A DNA stretch of 64,000 nucleotides from Halomonas sp. THAF5a (GCF_009363755.1 NZ_CP045417.1:1922001-1986000), one strand, 5' to 3'; counted from the stretch's first letter, positions 19,624-29,408 are shown. Notes: generated from the letters alone by a model not told the origin. Numbers and translations: made by a program.

Positions 19624-20513
19624 CTATCGGCGATGCGCCAGGTGCTCGGTCAGGGTCAGCGCCAGCTGCTCCTGCCATGTAGGGAGTCGGATGCCCAGGG
19701 CGCTTTCCAGCTTGCACAGCGCGAGCCGCGAGTTGAGCGGCCGCTGCGCCGGCGTGGGGTACTCCGAGGTGGAAATCGCTCGCACGCCACCGGGGGCGAT
19801 GGTCAGTGCCTCGGCCTGGCGCTGGGCCTGCCGGAAGATCTCGCGGGCGAACTCCCGCCAGCTCGTCTCTCCCCGGGTGGCCAGGTGGTAAATTCCCGAT
19901 GGCAGATCGCGCTCGAGCGCTCGGGTCGTGACCTGTGCAATCAGCCGAGCCGGGGTGGGTGCGCCGACCTGATCGTCGACGACCTTGAGCGTGTCGCGCT
20001 CGCGCCCCAGGCGCAGCATGGTCGTCATGAAATTGCGACCTCGTGCGCCGTAGACCCAACTCGTACGCAGGATCAGGTGCCGTCCACCGCTATCGAGCAA
20101 GGCGCGATCTCCATCGCGCTTGGTGCGCCCATAGACGCTGAGCGGCTCGGTATCGCTGGTCTCTCGCCATGGTGCCTCGCCTTCACCGGAATAGACGTAG
20201 TCGCTGGAGTAGTGCACGAGGCGCCGTTGACGCTGAGCGCACCAGGCAGCGAGCCGAGACGGAAGCTCGCTATTGAGACGCTCAGCCAGCGAATGCTCCG
20301 TTTCTGCCTGGTCGACAGCGGTGTAGGCGGCAGCGTTGACGATCAGGTCTGGGTCATGCCGGTCCAGGTAGACGCCCACAGCAATGTCATTGGTAAGGTC
20401 GAGCTCCTGGCGAGACGGCGCCAGCACCGTGCCCAATAGACACAACTGGCGCTGCAGTTCGAAGCCCACCTGGCCGCTGCCGCCGGTGACCAGGATGGTC
20501 GGCAAGCTCTGGC

Positions 20514-20517
<4 letters not shown>
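19624..20517 (-). CDS. rfbD: dTDP-4-dehydrorhamnose reductase
   Basis: Last step of dTDP-L-rhamnose synthesis, NAD(P)H-dependent. 297 residues. Extended SDR fold with [14 protein letters not shown] at the N-terminus, the active-site YVYSGEG segment and the catalytic YGRTKRDGD (YxxxK). The C-terminal part includes WREFAREIF and RPLNSRL typical of RmlD. ATGA overlap with the rfbB stop indicates coupled translation. Confidence 0.94.
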
Positions 20518-21644
<1,127 letters not shown>

Positions 21645-21645
21645 A

Positions 21646-22728
21646 TCAGTCCCTGTGATCCCTGATGATCATGATCAGCATGCTCAGGATGAAGGCCAGG
21701 AAGATCGTGACGATGGCGAAGACCGTGATGTTATAGAGCCGATCGGGACGCGTGGGGTACTCGGGGAATAGCGGGCTCTGCAGCACGCTGACCTGCTTGA
21801 GCTTGCGGGCCGCCTCGATGCGAGTGTTTTCCAATGCCGCCAGGGCGCTGGAGTAGGTCTGCTGGGCAAACTTCGCCTTGAGCTCGAGGGTCTGGTACTC
21901 CGAGGAGATGCGGTTGAGAGAGTCCCCAGTGGCTTGGGCCAGACGATCGCGCTCCTTGTCGATCTGTTCACGCAGCGCTGCGATCTCGCTCTCCACCCGT
22001 ACCACCTCGGCCGAGCGTGCGCTGGAGAAGCTGCCCAGGGCGCTACGCCGTGCCTGCAGCCGCGCGAGTTCGCCCTCCAGGGTGCTGACCACCTGATTGA
22101 GGCTCTCCACCGTATGGGTCGGCGAGACCAGCCCTTGCTCGTTCTGGAAGGCCAGCAGGTCGCTGCGCGCCTCGTCCAGTCGGTCGCTCAGCCGCTCGAC
22201 CTGTACCTCGAGGAACTCGACCTGCTCCTCGGCGAGGCGCTGACCCATGGCGTTCATGTGCCGCTCGCCCTCTCGCAACAGCAACGAGGCGAAGTCGTGG
22301 GCAAACCCCGGCGTGTAGGCCTGCACCTCGATGTTGAGCACGCCGGCGTACTCGTCCATCTCGACGGTGATGCGATCCCGGTAGTATTCGTGAAGCTCCT
22401 CGATGGGCGCCTCGCGATCGCCGAGCCGGGCGAAGACGTCCCCGTGCTCGCTGAAGTGCTGGCGGAAGTCGAGCTCCTCCTGAACCCGCTTGAGCATGTC
22501 GACCGAGAGCAGGTGCTCCCTCAGCAGCAGCAGGTCGCTGTCACCGGAACCGCCGGTGAGGATCGACGAGAAGCTGATGTCCGGCTGAGCGATCTGCGGA
22601 CTCTCCAGCACCACGGTCGCGCGAGACACATAGCGATCTTCGGCCCAGACGGACCAGTAGAGAGCAACGAAAAGAATGGCCGTCAGGGCGATCGCCCACT
22701 GCGGCTGGGTCTTGATGAAGTGTTTCAT
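21646..22728 (-). CDS. kpsE: KpsE-like polysaccharide co-polymerase / export protein
   Basis: Inner-membrane and periplasmic partner of the capsule ABC transporter. 360 residues (E. coli KpsE is about 380). A TM segment lies near residues 11-29 and another near the C-terminus (about 332-354), bracketing a long periplasmic part with a Wzz-like start ([13 protein letters not shown]) and a coiled coil of about 150 residues ([14 protein letters not shown] onward). The PxxP-like segment [11 protein letters not shown] just before the last TM is typical of this family. The ATG has no good ribosome site; the gene lies 79 nt after kpsT. Confidence 0.88.
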   Translation of the reverse strand: MKHFIKTQPQWAIALTAILFVALYWSVWAEDRYVSRATVVLESPQIAQPDISFSSILTGGSGDSDLLLLREHLLSVDMLKRVQEELDFRQHFSEHGDVFARLGDREAPIEELHEYYRDRITVEMDEYAGVLNIEVQAYTPGFAHDFASLLLREGERHMNAMGQRLAEEQVEFLEVQVERLSDRLDEARSDLLAFQNEQGLVSPTHTVESLNQVVSTLEGELARLQARRSALGSFSSARSAEVVRVESEIAALREQIDKERDRLAQATGDSLNRISSEYQTLELKAKFAQQTYSSALAALENTRIEAARKLKQVSVLQSPLFPEYPTRPDRLYNITVFAIVTIFLAFILSMLIMIIRDHRD

Positions 22729-22807
22729 AGCGATTGGAGTACCGGAGTGTCGGGCATGAAGGCGGAGCTGGCGGCGCTAAGCAGTGCAAGAACAGGAGCA
22801 CGACAGG

Positions 22808-23470
22808 TCAGCCAGAGGTTTCCTGGTGGTAGGCGGCAATGGCATCGTTGATATCGTCGTACCAGGTCGCCTGCCCCCGACGCAGATAGACGCCAGACTG
22901 ACAGAGATCTTTCAGGATCCCCTCGCTGTGGGAGACCATGATCAGGCTGGCCTTGCCGACCTTGTCCTTGAAGGCCTGGGTGGCCTTGGCCTTGAAGGCG
23001 CGGTCGCCTACCGAGGTGGCCTCATCGGAGAGGTAGACATCGAAGTCGAAAGCTAGCGAAAGCCCGAAATTGAGCCGCGAGCGCATGCCGGAAGAGTAGG
23101 TCTTGATCGGTTCGTCGAACGCCTTGCCGATCTCGGCGAACTCCTCCACGGCGTCGATGATGCGCTGCACGTTGAACCCCCCGCCGTGAATGCGGGCTAC
23201 GAACTTGACGTTCTGACGGCCGGTCATCGAACTCTGAAAACCGCTGGAGAGACCGATGGGCCAGGAGACCCGGCAGTTGCGCCGTATCTCACCCCGCCCG
23301 GGGCTGTCCATGCCGGCAATCAGGCGCAGCAGGGTCGACTTTCCCGCGCCGTTGCGCCCCAGCAAGCCGACGCTGACGCCCTTTGGAAAGCTAAGGTTGA
23401 CGTCCTTGAGCACCCAGTCGCTACCGTGGTGATTGTGATAGCGCTTGTAGAGGCCGTCGATTTCGATCAT
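22808..23470 (-). CDS. kpsT: Capsule ABC transporter ATP-binding subunit KpsT
   Basis: Powers export of the finished polysaccharide across the inner membrane with KpsM. 220 residues, usual length. Walker A GRNGAGKST at residues 38-46, an ABC signature region TYSSGMRSRLNFGLSLA, and Walker B VYLSDEATSVGD, where Asp replaces the more common hydrophobic-D-E spacing as in the KpsT branch. AAGGAAGGG precedes the ATG. It lies 18 nt after kpsM. Confidence 0.93.
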   Translation of the reverse strand: MIEIDGLYKRYHNHHGSDWVLKDVNLSFPKGVSVGLLGRNGAGKSTLLRLIAGMDSPGRGEIRRNCRVSWPIGLSSGFQSSMTGRQNVKFVARIHGGGFNVQRIIDAVEEFAEIGKAFDEPIKTYSSGMRSRLNFGLSLAFDFDVYLSDEATSVGDRAFKAKATQAFKDKVGKASLIMVSHSEGILKDLCQSGVYLRRGQATWYDDINDAIAAYHQETSG

Positions 23471-23488
23471 GTCGCCCTTCCTTTTCCC

Positions 23489-24298
23489 TCATTTCGCTTT
23501 CAGCCGCTGGGCGAAGCGCACGTGCAGCAGCAGTCCCAGGGCGATCAGCGCCAGGGTGACCAGCCAGAAGTAGATCAGGCTGGTGCCGTGGACGACCTTG
23601 TACCCCTCGAAGAAGCCCAGACGCAGAATCTCCAGCCCGTGGGCGATGGGGTTGAGCATCAGGTACTCGAGCAGGCCGTGGGGCAGATGGTTGAGCGGCA
23701 GGATCACGCCGGAGATGATCAGCAGCGGCAGGCTGAGCATGTTCACGATCTTGCCGACCTCGGGCACCAGCGAGCCCAGCACCGAGACGACGAGCCCCAG
23801 GCCGAGCCCCAGGCACCAGAGCGAGATCCACATCAGCATGGCGCGGATGGCATTGTCCGGGGCGATATCAAGCCCGAGTAGCAGCCCGCCGGCGATGAAC
23901 AGCAGGAAGATGAAGGTGCGCAGCATGCCTTCCAGAAAGCAGCGCACCAGCACCGGGTCGACCGGCTGCACCTGCCGGTATGCGAACAGTGCCCGGCTGG
24001 CGTCCACCGCGCCGAGTCCGCGCATCATGCCCTCGCGAATCAGGAAGAAACCCATCATCCCGACGATCATCCAGGGGATGAAGTCGGCACCGACGATCAG
24101 CCGGTCACCACTGATAACGCTACGAATGGCCACCATGATCAGCACGAAGGCCGCGGGCTCGGCGACCATCCAGAACCAGCCCAGGCGATCGGCCATGGTG
24201 CGCGAGATGGCTTCACGCATGAACATGGCGTACCAGACGCTGCGGGTGACCTGCCAAGGGGAGCGACCGCTGGCCTGGGTGGGATCCGTATCCGCCAT
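23489..24298 (-). CDS. kpsM: Capsule ABC transporter permease KpsM
   Basis: Six-helix ABC-2 permease that pairs with KpsT. 269 residues from ATG 24298, which overlaps the kpsD-like stop as TGATG; a GTG at 24301 is also possible. Family features: MFMREAISRTMADRLGWFW at the N-terminus, hydrophobic segments near 45-65, 75-95, 120-140, 155-180, 185-205 and 235-258, and the conserved NPIAHGLEILRLGFFEGY before the last helix. Confidence 0.92.
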   Translation of the reverse strand: MADTDPTQASGRSPWQVTRSVWYAMFMREAISRTMADRLGWFWMVAEPAAFVLIMVAIRSVISGDRLIVGADFIPWMIVGMMGFFLIREGMMRGLGAVDASRALFAYRQVQPVDPVLVRCFLEGMLRTFIFLLFIAGGLLLGLDIAPDNAIRAMLMWISLWCLGLGLGLVVSVLGSLVPEVGKIVNMLSLPLLIISGVILPLNHLPHGLLEYLMLNPIAHGLEILRLGFFEGYKVVHGTSLIYFWLVTLALIALGLLLHVRFAQRLKAK

Positions 24299-26022
24299 CA
24301 CAGATCCACGGCAACCTTGGTGGCCACGGCGATCTGGTAGAGGATCTGCGTCAGGCTGGTCGCGAGCTGCAGGTTCTTGGTCGGCACCTCGGGCATCACC
24401 AGGATCTCGTCGCCGGGGCGCAGCGTGACGTCATCGGCGTCGCGCACGGCACCGTTCTGGCGCACCACCAGCACGTGGTCGTCGTCGCCGCGGCTGGTGA
24501 GGCCGCCGGCGCCCTCGATGTAGTCCCAGGTGCTCATGCCGGGCCGAAAGACCACCGCCTGGGGCACCACCACCTCGCCGCTGATCAGCACGGAATCGGT
24601 AATCTCGGGAATGGTGATCACGTCGCCATCCTGCAGGCGGATATCGCTGATCTGGCCGCGGTGCGCCACCACCAGCCGGCCGCTGGGCTCCATCTGGCGC
24701 GCGCGCTCGGTGAACTTCTGGATCAGCTCCGCTTCGCGCACGCGGATCTGCGCCTCCTCGTTGGTGGAGGAGGAGGCGCCCAGGTAGGTGGTCTCCAGGC
24801 GACGCAGGCTCTCTTCCAGGGCGGCCTGCTGCTGGGCGGCCACGCTCTCGCGCTTGATCGAGATGCTGCGCTCGGCGGTCATCGTCTCGGGCACGGCCAC
24901 GGCGTCGAGCAGCTCACCGAGGCGCGCGTCCCGCGGCAGCGCATAGCGGGAGGGGCCGTAGTAGCTGCCCTCCAGCTGCACCACGATGGTCTCGTCGCGC
25001 TGGTCGGCGCTGAACAGCACTTCGTCGCCGCTGCGCACGGTGCGCCCGCCGAAGCGCGACAAAGGCACGTACTCGGCGACGGGGCCCGAGGCGCGATCGC
25101 CACGCAGCAGCACATGGGAGACGCCGCTCTTCAAGCGCGCCAGATCGACCACCTCGGCGCCGGTCAGCTGGTGGCCGCGCAGCTCGTAGCGATAGTCGCG
25201 CTCCACCTCGCCCACGACCGCGATGGCCGGGCCACGCTCCTCGACGACGATGGTGTCGCCGTCGCGGAACTGCGGCCGCGCCAGCTCGCCGCGCAGCAGG
25301 AAGTCATAGAGGTCCACCTCGGCCAGGGTGCGACCGTCGCGCATCACGCGAATCTGCCGGTAGCTGCCCAGGGCGTTGTCGATGCCGCCCGCCTGATCGA
25401 GGAAATAGAGCACCGAATCCGAAGGCGTGCCGGCATAGCGGCCCGGATTCTCGACATAGCCGGTGACGAACACCCCGACCGGCTGCACGCCCTGCAGGTT
25501 GGTGTAGACCTGGACGTTATCGGGATAGACCGACTGGATGGCCTGTCGCACGCGGCCGTCAAGCTGCTGGCTGTTCATTCCCTGAACGGCCAGCGGCCCG
25601 ATGGAGGGAATGAAGATATTGCCCTGGGCATCGACGGGCAACACGCGGTCGAGCTCGACGGCGCCCCAGGCGCGAAGGGTAACCTGATCACCGGGCTTGA
25701 TCTGGTAGCCGGGCGTCAGCCCGTCTGCCATGGTGCCGCGAAAGCCGCCCTCGAAGAGGTTGGCGCCGAACGGTGGCAGGGCGTCCATCTCGGCCTCGGC
25801 CGGCTGAACGCCCTCGTGGCCATTCACTGGGCCATAGTTGGCGTTGTTCCAGTTCGCACGGGGCGAGGCGTCGACCTCGTCGGGAATGGATTCGGCGCGC
25901 TGCTGCTCCGGCAGGATTTCGCTGGAGGTGCCAACGCTCTGGGCCATGGCCACGGAGGGAAGGCTCATGAGCCCGGCCAGCAGGGCGGCATGCGACCAAC
26001 GGGAATGACGGCGTACGGTCAT
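24298..26022 (-). CDS. kpsD: KpsD/Wza-type outer-membrane polysaccharide export protein
   Basis: Forms the periplasmic and outer-membrane exit path for the capsule. 574 residues with a cleavable signal peptide (LMSLPSVAMAQ, cut near residue 27). A polysaccharide export (Poly_export) domain lies at about 105-190: YQIKPGDQVTLRAWG, DAQGNIFIPSIGPL. It is followed by several SLBB beta-grasp repeats (GVFVTGYVENPGRYAG, VLISGEVVVPQAVVF). A helical insert near 390-450 fits the KpsD branch more than Wza. It has no lipobox, unlike Wza, and may work with the lipoprotein just upstream. The gap to that gene is 2 nt. Confidence 0.88.
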   Translation of the reverse strand: MTVRRHSRWSHAALLAGLMSLPSVAMAQSVGTSSEILPEQQRAESIPDEVDASPRANWNNANYGPVNGHEGVQPAEAEMDALPPFGANLFEGGFRGTMADGLTPGYQIKPGDQVTLRAWGAVELDRVLPVDAQGNIFIPSIGPLAVQGMNSQQLDGRVRQAIQSVYPDNVQVYTNLQGVQPVGVFVTGYVENPGRYAGTPSDSVLYFLDQAGGIDNALGSYRQIRVMRDGRTLAEVDLYDFLLRGELARPQFRDGDTIVVEERGPAIAVVGEVERDYRYELRGHQLTGAEVVDLARLKSGVSHVLLRGDRASGPVAEYVPLSRFGGRTVRSGDEVLFSADQRDETIVVQLEGSYYGPSRYALPRDARLGELLDAVAVPETMTAERSISIKRESVAAQQQAALEESLRRLETTYLGASSSTNEEAQIRVREAELIQKFTERARQMEPSGRLVVAHRGQISDIRLQDGDVITIPEITDSVLISGEVVVPQAVVFRPGMSTWDYIEGAGGLTSRGDDDHVLVVRQNGAVRDADDVTLRPGDEILVMPEVPTKNLQLATSLTQILYQIAVATKVAVDL

Positions 26023-26024
26023 GG

Positions 26025-26450
26025 TTATCGGCCTCCTGCCGGCTGGGTCACCAGACGACGACTCGTCCAGCCGTCGGGAGTTTCGCAGGCCACGGCATAG
26101 CGCATCTCGCCACGGCGGCCGCCCTCGATGATCAGGCGCCGGCAGGTGCGTCCGCTCGCGGCGTGATAGGGCGCGCCGCCGGTAACCGTCACGTCGCTCC
26201 CCCAGGGACTATTGGCCAGGGTGATCACGGCATCCGGAGAGGACTGCGCCAGGAAACCGCTGAGGTTGGCATCGAGCGCCCGGCCCTGCTGCTGCCCCGC
26301 CACGACCGAGCCGCCCTCTTGCGGCGCGGGCGATAGCGAGGCACAGCCGCTCAAGACGAGGCTAAGGGCAAAAAAGAGCGTGCGCCCGCCAACAGACAAT
26401 CGTCTGCCAGCCGGCCGACGGCGAGACAAGGGCGTCGAAATGGCGTGCAT
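26025..26450 (-). CDS. Outer-membrane lipoprotein, first gene of the capsule operon
   Basis: 141 residues from ATG 26450. An Arg-rich n-region and hydrophobic stretch end in the lipobox LVLSGC; the residue after Cys is Ala, so the protein should go to the outer membrane. The mature part (about residues 60-141) has ANSPWGSDVTVTGG and a basic region with two further cysteines (GRTCRRL, YAVACETP) that could pair. Family not recognised. As the first gene after the ops leader, directly before the KpsD-like gene, it may be an accessory of the export channel or a surface anchor; this is inferred from position. Confidence 0.75.
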   Translation of the reverse strand: MHAISTPLSRRRPAGRRLSVGGRTLFFALSLVLSGCASLSPAPQEGGSVVAGQQQGRALDANLSGFLAQSSPDAVITLANSPWGSDVTVTGGAPYHAASGRTCRRLIIEGGRRGEMRYAVACETPDGWTSRRLVTQPAGGR

Positions 26451-26483
26451 GAAGGTTCTCTTGGGTAAAATTTTCTCAGGGTG

Positions 26484-26507
26484 TCTCACCGTTTGGCGCC
26501 GGTGAGA
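26484..26507 (-). other. Leader stem-loop upstream of the lipoprotein start
   Basis: An 8-bp perfect inverted repeat (TCTCACCG at 26507-26500 with its complement at 26491-26484) and an 8-nt loop, about 35 nt before the first start codon. A short A/T tract follows 10 nt later. It may attenuate transcription or protect the mRNA. Confidence 0.4.
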
Positions 26508-26665
26508 ACCAACGTAATGCAAGTGGCACAAGAGGAGCCTCGGGACCATGGTGGCAGCCCGGGCCTATCGGCATAAGGCTTTGGCGAATTAAGCATGAAA
26601 CATGGTCGTGATGAACGGCTTAATCCACGCCCGGGCAGGAGCGTATCAGGCGCCACCCAACCAGA

Positions 26666-26679
26666 CACGCTACCGCCCC
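26666..26679 (-). promoter_or_regulatory. ops element of a JUMPstart-like sequence
   Basis: The minus strand reads GGGGCGGTAGCGTG, containing the complete 12-nt ops core GGCGGTAGCGTG (26677-26666). With six more upstream bases it matches the 3' end of the enterobacterial JUMPstart sequence at 18 of 20 positions. Ops elements pause RNA polymerase and recruit RfaH to suppress termination in long polysaccharide operons. It sits about 95 nt after the predicted start of transcription and about 215 nt before the first gene, the typical arrangement. Confidence 0.85.
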
Positions 26680-26777
26680 GGGATTGAAAACGGGCCTCGT
26701 CCCTTGCCCTGTCACGTTGACAATTTCAAGAGAACCGGATCCTTGGTTCTCAAAATTTCATAATTTGAAGCGGCCAT

Positions 26778-26806
26778 ATTCTATGGTGTGAGACCGGCCC
26801 AGCCAA
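26778..26806 (-). promoter_or_regulatory. Sigma-70-type promoter for the capsule operon
   Basis: On the minus strand TTGGCT (26806-26801) and TAGAAT (26783-26778) are separated by exactly 17 bases. It is the best match in the divergent region and would start transcription near 26,771, upstream of the ops element. Confidence 0.6.
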
Positions 26807-26987
26807 GTTTACTTTCTAATCAATGACTCATCGATCCTTGTCAACCCCGTGGCGTTGTCAATTTCGTTAGCGATCGGGCGTGAATCAGGCATCGCTAGAA
26901 GCCACGGCCGAGCAGCGACGATGGCCACCCTCTTCGCTGCACCTCGTGGATCCGAAAGAGCCGAAGCCGAACAACACCATGATGATA

Positions 26988-27087
26988 TGTGCAAAATGTT
27001 GCGTACAAATGATGGCCCGGATTGATTTTGTGTATTATCCTGCTCATTAAATACCAGACACCCTCCATGTGCGCAGTAAATTGCACA
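26988..27087 (+). promoter_or_regulatory. Two candidate operators and promoter region of hipA-hipB
   Basis: Two 20-bp sites share the layout TGTGC-N10-G(C/T)ACA: TGTGCAAAATGTTGCGTACA at 26988-27007 and TGTGCGCAGTAAATTGCACA at 27068-27087. They bracket a possible promoter (TTGATT at 27022, TTAAAT at 27047, spacing 19, weak). Paired inverted repeats around the promoter are what an autoregulating HipB-type repressor would bind. Confidence 0.5.
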
Positions 27088-27113
27088 AACGTGTCACCTT
27101 GCGAAGGCGCCTC

Positions 27114-28463
27114 ATGCAGCTGACCGTTCAGATCCACCATCGCGGCCAATGGCACGACGCCGCCCTGCTGGAGATCCCGGCCCCGGAGCGCGGCACGGCC
27201 GGTCCCGCCCGGCTGGGCTACCTGCAGGAACATGCCCTGGCCTGGATGTCACACGATGACGAGCACGCCTGCAGCCTGACCCTGCCGGTCGAGCTGATGA
27301 TGCGCCACCACGGCGAGCGCTGGTTCGGCTTCCTGGAGGACATCATGCCGGCCGGGGCGAGCCGGCGTTACTGGATCGACCACCTCGGCATCCAGGACCT
27401 CACCCCCGGCGAACAGGACAGCGAACTGCTGCGCCGGGGCACCATCGCCCCGGTCGGCAACCTGCGCATCCGCGAGGCCGTGCCGCCGCGCCCGCCGGGC
27501 GGCACGCTGGAGACGCTGCGCTTCCCGCTGGACGATGTCATCGAGCGACATACCGACTTCCTGGAATATGCCCAGCAGATGGGCGCCGCCAGCGGCGGGG
27601 CCACCGGCGCCGGCGGCGAGGCCCCCAAGCTGCTGGTAAGGCGCTCGCCGGACGACCGGATCTGGATCGATACCTGGCAGGACGACCCGACGACCCTCGA
27701 CCCGAACTTCCTGGTCAAGTTTCCCCGGGGCCAGCGCGGAGCCGACGACTGCGACATCCTGCGCGCCGAGTACCACTACTATCGGGAGCTTGCCGATCTT
27801 GGCATCGACAGCGTGTCGCTCGACGGCCTGGCGCTGATCGAGGGCGACCGCTACCCCTCGCTGTGGCTGCCGCGCTTCGACGTCGAGGCGCGCCACGGCC
27901 GGCTCTGCCGCTTCGGCCTGGAGTCCGTCTATGCCCTGCTCGGCGCCGCCCCGGGCACGCACCTGCGCCATGGGGCGGTCGTCGAGCGGCTGGTCACCCT
28001 GCTCGAGGCGCAGTATCGGGTCCGGGAACTGGGCGAGCCCTTCAACCGGGAGGCCTTCGTGATCGAGTGGGTGAAGCGCGACCTGCTCAACGTCGCCTTC
28101 GGCAACTCGGACAACCACGGGCGCAACGCGGCCCTGCTCAAGCGTCCGGAGGGCATCTGGCACGCCCCGGTCTACGACTTCGCCCCCATGAAGGCCGACC
28201 CCGAGGGCGTGACCCGCACGACCCAGTGGGGCGCGCCCCTCGAGCAGGGCGGCGAGTTCGACTGGCCCGCCATCGCCCGCTCGCTCGATGCCCTGGTCGC
28301 GCCGGATCGGCTGATGGCGGAGCTGGAGACCCTCGGCGACCGCCTGAAGGGCCTGGACGAGCGCCTGGCCGCACGGGGCGTGCCCGAACGGATCCTCACC
28401 CGGCCGGCGGTGGGGCTTCGCCATCTCGATCAACGGCTCAGGCGCTGGGGACTGATCTCATGA
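27114..28463 (+). CDS. hipA: HipA-family serine/threonine kinase toxin
   Basis: 449 residues from ATG 27114, with GAAGG about 8 nt upstream; an upstream in-frame ATG at 27069 falls inside a candidate operator. HipA kinases of toxin-antitoxin modules phosphorylate targets such as glutamyl-tRNA synthetase. Visible: the N-terminal barrel (MQLTVQIHHRGQW), a glycine-rich region before APKLLV, LVKFPRG and DILRAEYHYYREL, the catalytic GNSDNHGRNAALL with its Asp and Asn, and the metal-binding VYDFAPM. No clear counterpart of the autophosphorylated Ser loop of E. coli HipA is seen. It overlaps the downstream HTH gene by ATGA. Order is toxin first, the reverse of E. coli hipBA. Confidence 0.85.
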   Translation: MQLTVQIHHRGQWHDAALLEIPAPERGTAGPARLGYLQEHALAWMSHDDEHACSLTLPVELMMRHHGERWFGFLEDIMPAGASRRYWIDHLGIQDLTPGEQDSELLRRGTIAPVGNLRIREAVPPRPPGGTLETLRFPLDDVIERHTDFLEYAQQMGAASGGATGAGGEAPKLLVRRSPDDRIWIDTWQDDPTTLDPNFLVKFPRGQRGADDCDILRAEYHYYRELADLGIDSVSLDGLALIEGDRYPSLWLPRFDVEARHGRLCRFGLESVYALLGAAPGTHLRHGAVVERLVTLLEAQYRVRELGEPFNREAFVIEWVKRDLLNVAFGNSDNHGRNAALLKRPEGIWHAPVYDFAPMKADPEGVTRTTQWGAPLEQGGEFDWPAIARSLDALVAPDRLMAELETLGDRLKGLDERLAARGVPERILTRPAVGLRHLDQRLRRWGLIS

Positions 28464-28789
28464 AACGCGACGCCATGACGCCGGAGGCCCGCGAGGCCGC
28501 CCTGCTGGAGCAGCTGCGCCGCCTGCTGCGCGGCGAGCTCAGCGAGGGCCAGGTGCTGCGCCACCTTCGTCGGGAGGTGCTGGGCATGTCCCAGGGCGAC
28601 TACGCGGCCTTGGTGGGCATCAGCCGGCGCACCCTCTCCGACATCGAGCGCGACGCCGGCAACGCCTCCATGGCCAGCATGGACCGGGTCTTTCGCCCCC
28701 TGGGGCTGCGTGTCGGCCTGCTGCCGCGCCAGCCCGCCCTGCTGGCACGGCTGCTCGAGGACGACGACGCCCGAGGGCCGCGAGGCTAG
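28460..28789 (+). CDS. HipB-like helix-turn-helix antitoxin
   Basis: 109 residues. An XRE/Cro-type helix-turn-helix (about residues 42-75) is seen in GMSQGDYAALVGISRRTLSDIERD, followed by a short C-terminal tail. The N-terminal ~40 residues are helical and charged. It overlaps hipA by ATGA, so the two are translationally coupled. It is expected to neutralise HipA and repress the operon through the two inverted repeats upstream; this is inferred from family and context. Confidence 0.8.
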   Translation: MKRDAMTPEAREAALLEQLRRLLRGELSEGQVLRHLRREVLGMSQGDYAALVGISRRTLSDIERDAGNASMASMDRVFRPLGLRVGLLPRQPALLARLLEDDDARGPRG

Positions 28790-28944
28790 CGGGGGCTGCG
28801 CTCGACGATCTGCAGGGTGCGCGCGTCAAGGCCGAGGGCCGCGAGTGGCTTCGCTATCACGACGCGCTCGAGCCAGGCATGGCCAGACGCGGCCGCGGGC
28901 GTCATCCTGTGACGAAGACCCACATCCGGCAACGAGGAGGGAGG

Positions 28945-29004
28945 ATGTCGACACGCGAGGGGGCGTTCCGCCTGGAGATCGCCGGCCTGGAGGCGCTGCC
29001 ATGA
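28945..29004 (+). CDS. Possible 19-residue leader ORF
   Basis: A strong purine-rich ribosome site (GAGGAGGGAGG) directly abuts an ATG at 28945; the frame ends TGA at 29002-29004, overlapping the ATG of the DUF393 gene as ATGA. The GAGGAGGG placement with almost no spacing weakens it. It may be a coupling leader or chance in G+C-rich DNA. Confidence 0.2.
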   Translation: MSTREGAFRLEIAGLEALP

Positions 29005-29408
29005 GCTCGCAGCGGCCATCGCGCCCCACCCTAACCCTGGTCTATGACGGCCAGTGCCCGCTGTGCCGACAGTTCGTGCGCCTGCAGCGGCTGCGCCGCG
29101 ACGTCGGCGAGCTGACGCTCATCGATGCCCGCCAGGAGAGTGACGCCCGGCGCGAGCTTTCCGAGCAGGGCATCGTCCTGGACGAGGGGATGGCGCTGCG
29201 CATCGGCGAACACTGGGTGCACGGCAGCGAGGCCCTGCATCGCCTGGCACTGATGAGCACCGGCAGCGGCCGCTTCAACCGATGGATGGCGAGGCTCTTC
29301 GCCTCGCCGCGGCGCACCGCCCGCCTCTACCCCTGGCTGCGCCGCGGCCGCGCAGTACTTCTGCGCCTGCTGGGGCGCGGCCCCATCGACAACCTGCATC
29401 GCCGCTGA
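29001..29408 (+). CDS. DUF393 thiol-disulfide oxidoreductase-like protein
   Basis: 135 residues. The DUF393 (YuxK/DCC) signature is clear: LVYDGQCPLCRQFVRLQR with the DxxCPxC motif at about residues 16-22, then LIDAR, a GMALRIGEHWVHGSEALHRLA stretch and a C-terminal amphipathic region ending PWLRRGR. These proteins have a thioredoxin-like fold; exact function is not established. GGAGG lies 9 nt before the ATG. The preceding 211 bases contain no clear gene. Confidence 0.85.
   Translation: MSSQRPSRPTLTLVYDGQCPLCRQFVRLQRLRRDVGELTLIDARQESDARRELSEQGIVLDEGMALRIGEHWVHGSEALHRLALMSTGSGRFNRWMARLFASPRRTARLYPWLRRGRAVLLRLLGRGPIDNLHRR

Larger units (their letters stand above)
26451..27113. promoter_or_regulatory. 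Divergent regulatory region between the capsule operon and hipA
   Basis: About 660 bases without a gene. It contains the minus-strand capsule promoter (26778-26806), a long leader with inverted repeats (26730-26751 and 26484-26507) and the ops element (26666-26677), and on the plus side two matching 20-bp candidate operators flanking the hipA promoter region. It is more AT-rich near 26,700-27,060 than the genes on either side. Confidence 0.8.

Noticed and set aside
26895..27233. Minus-strand open frame across the hipA start
   Set aside because: It crosses the divergent regulatory region and the hipA start, lacks a ribosome site and has no recognisable content.
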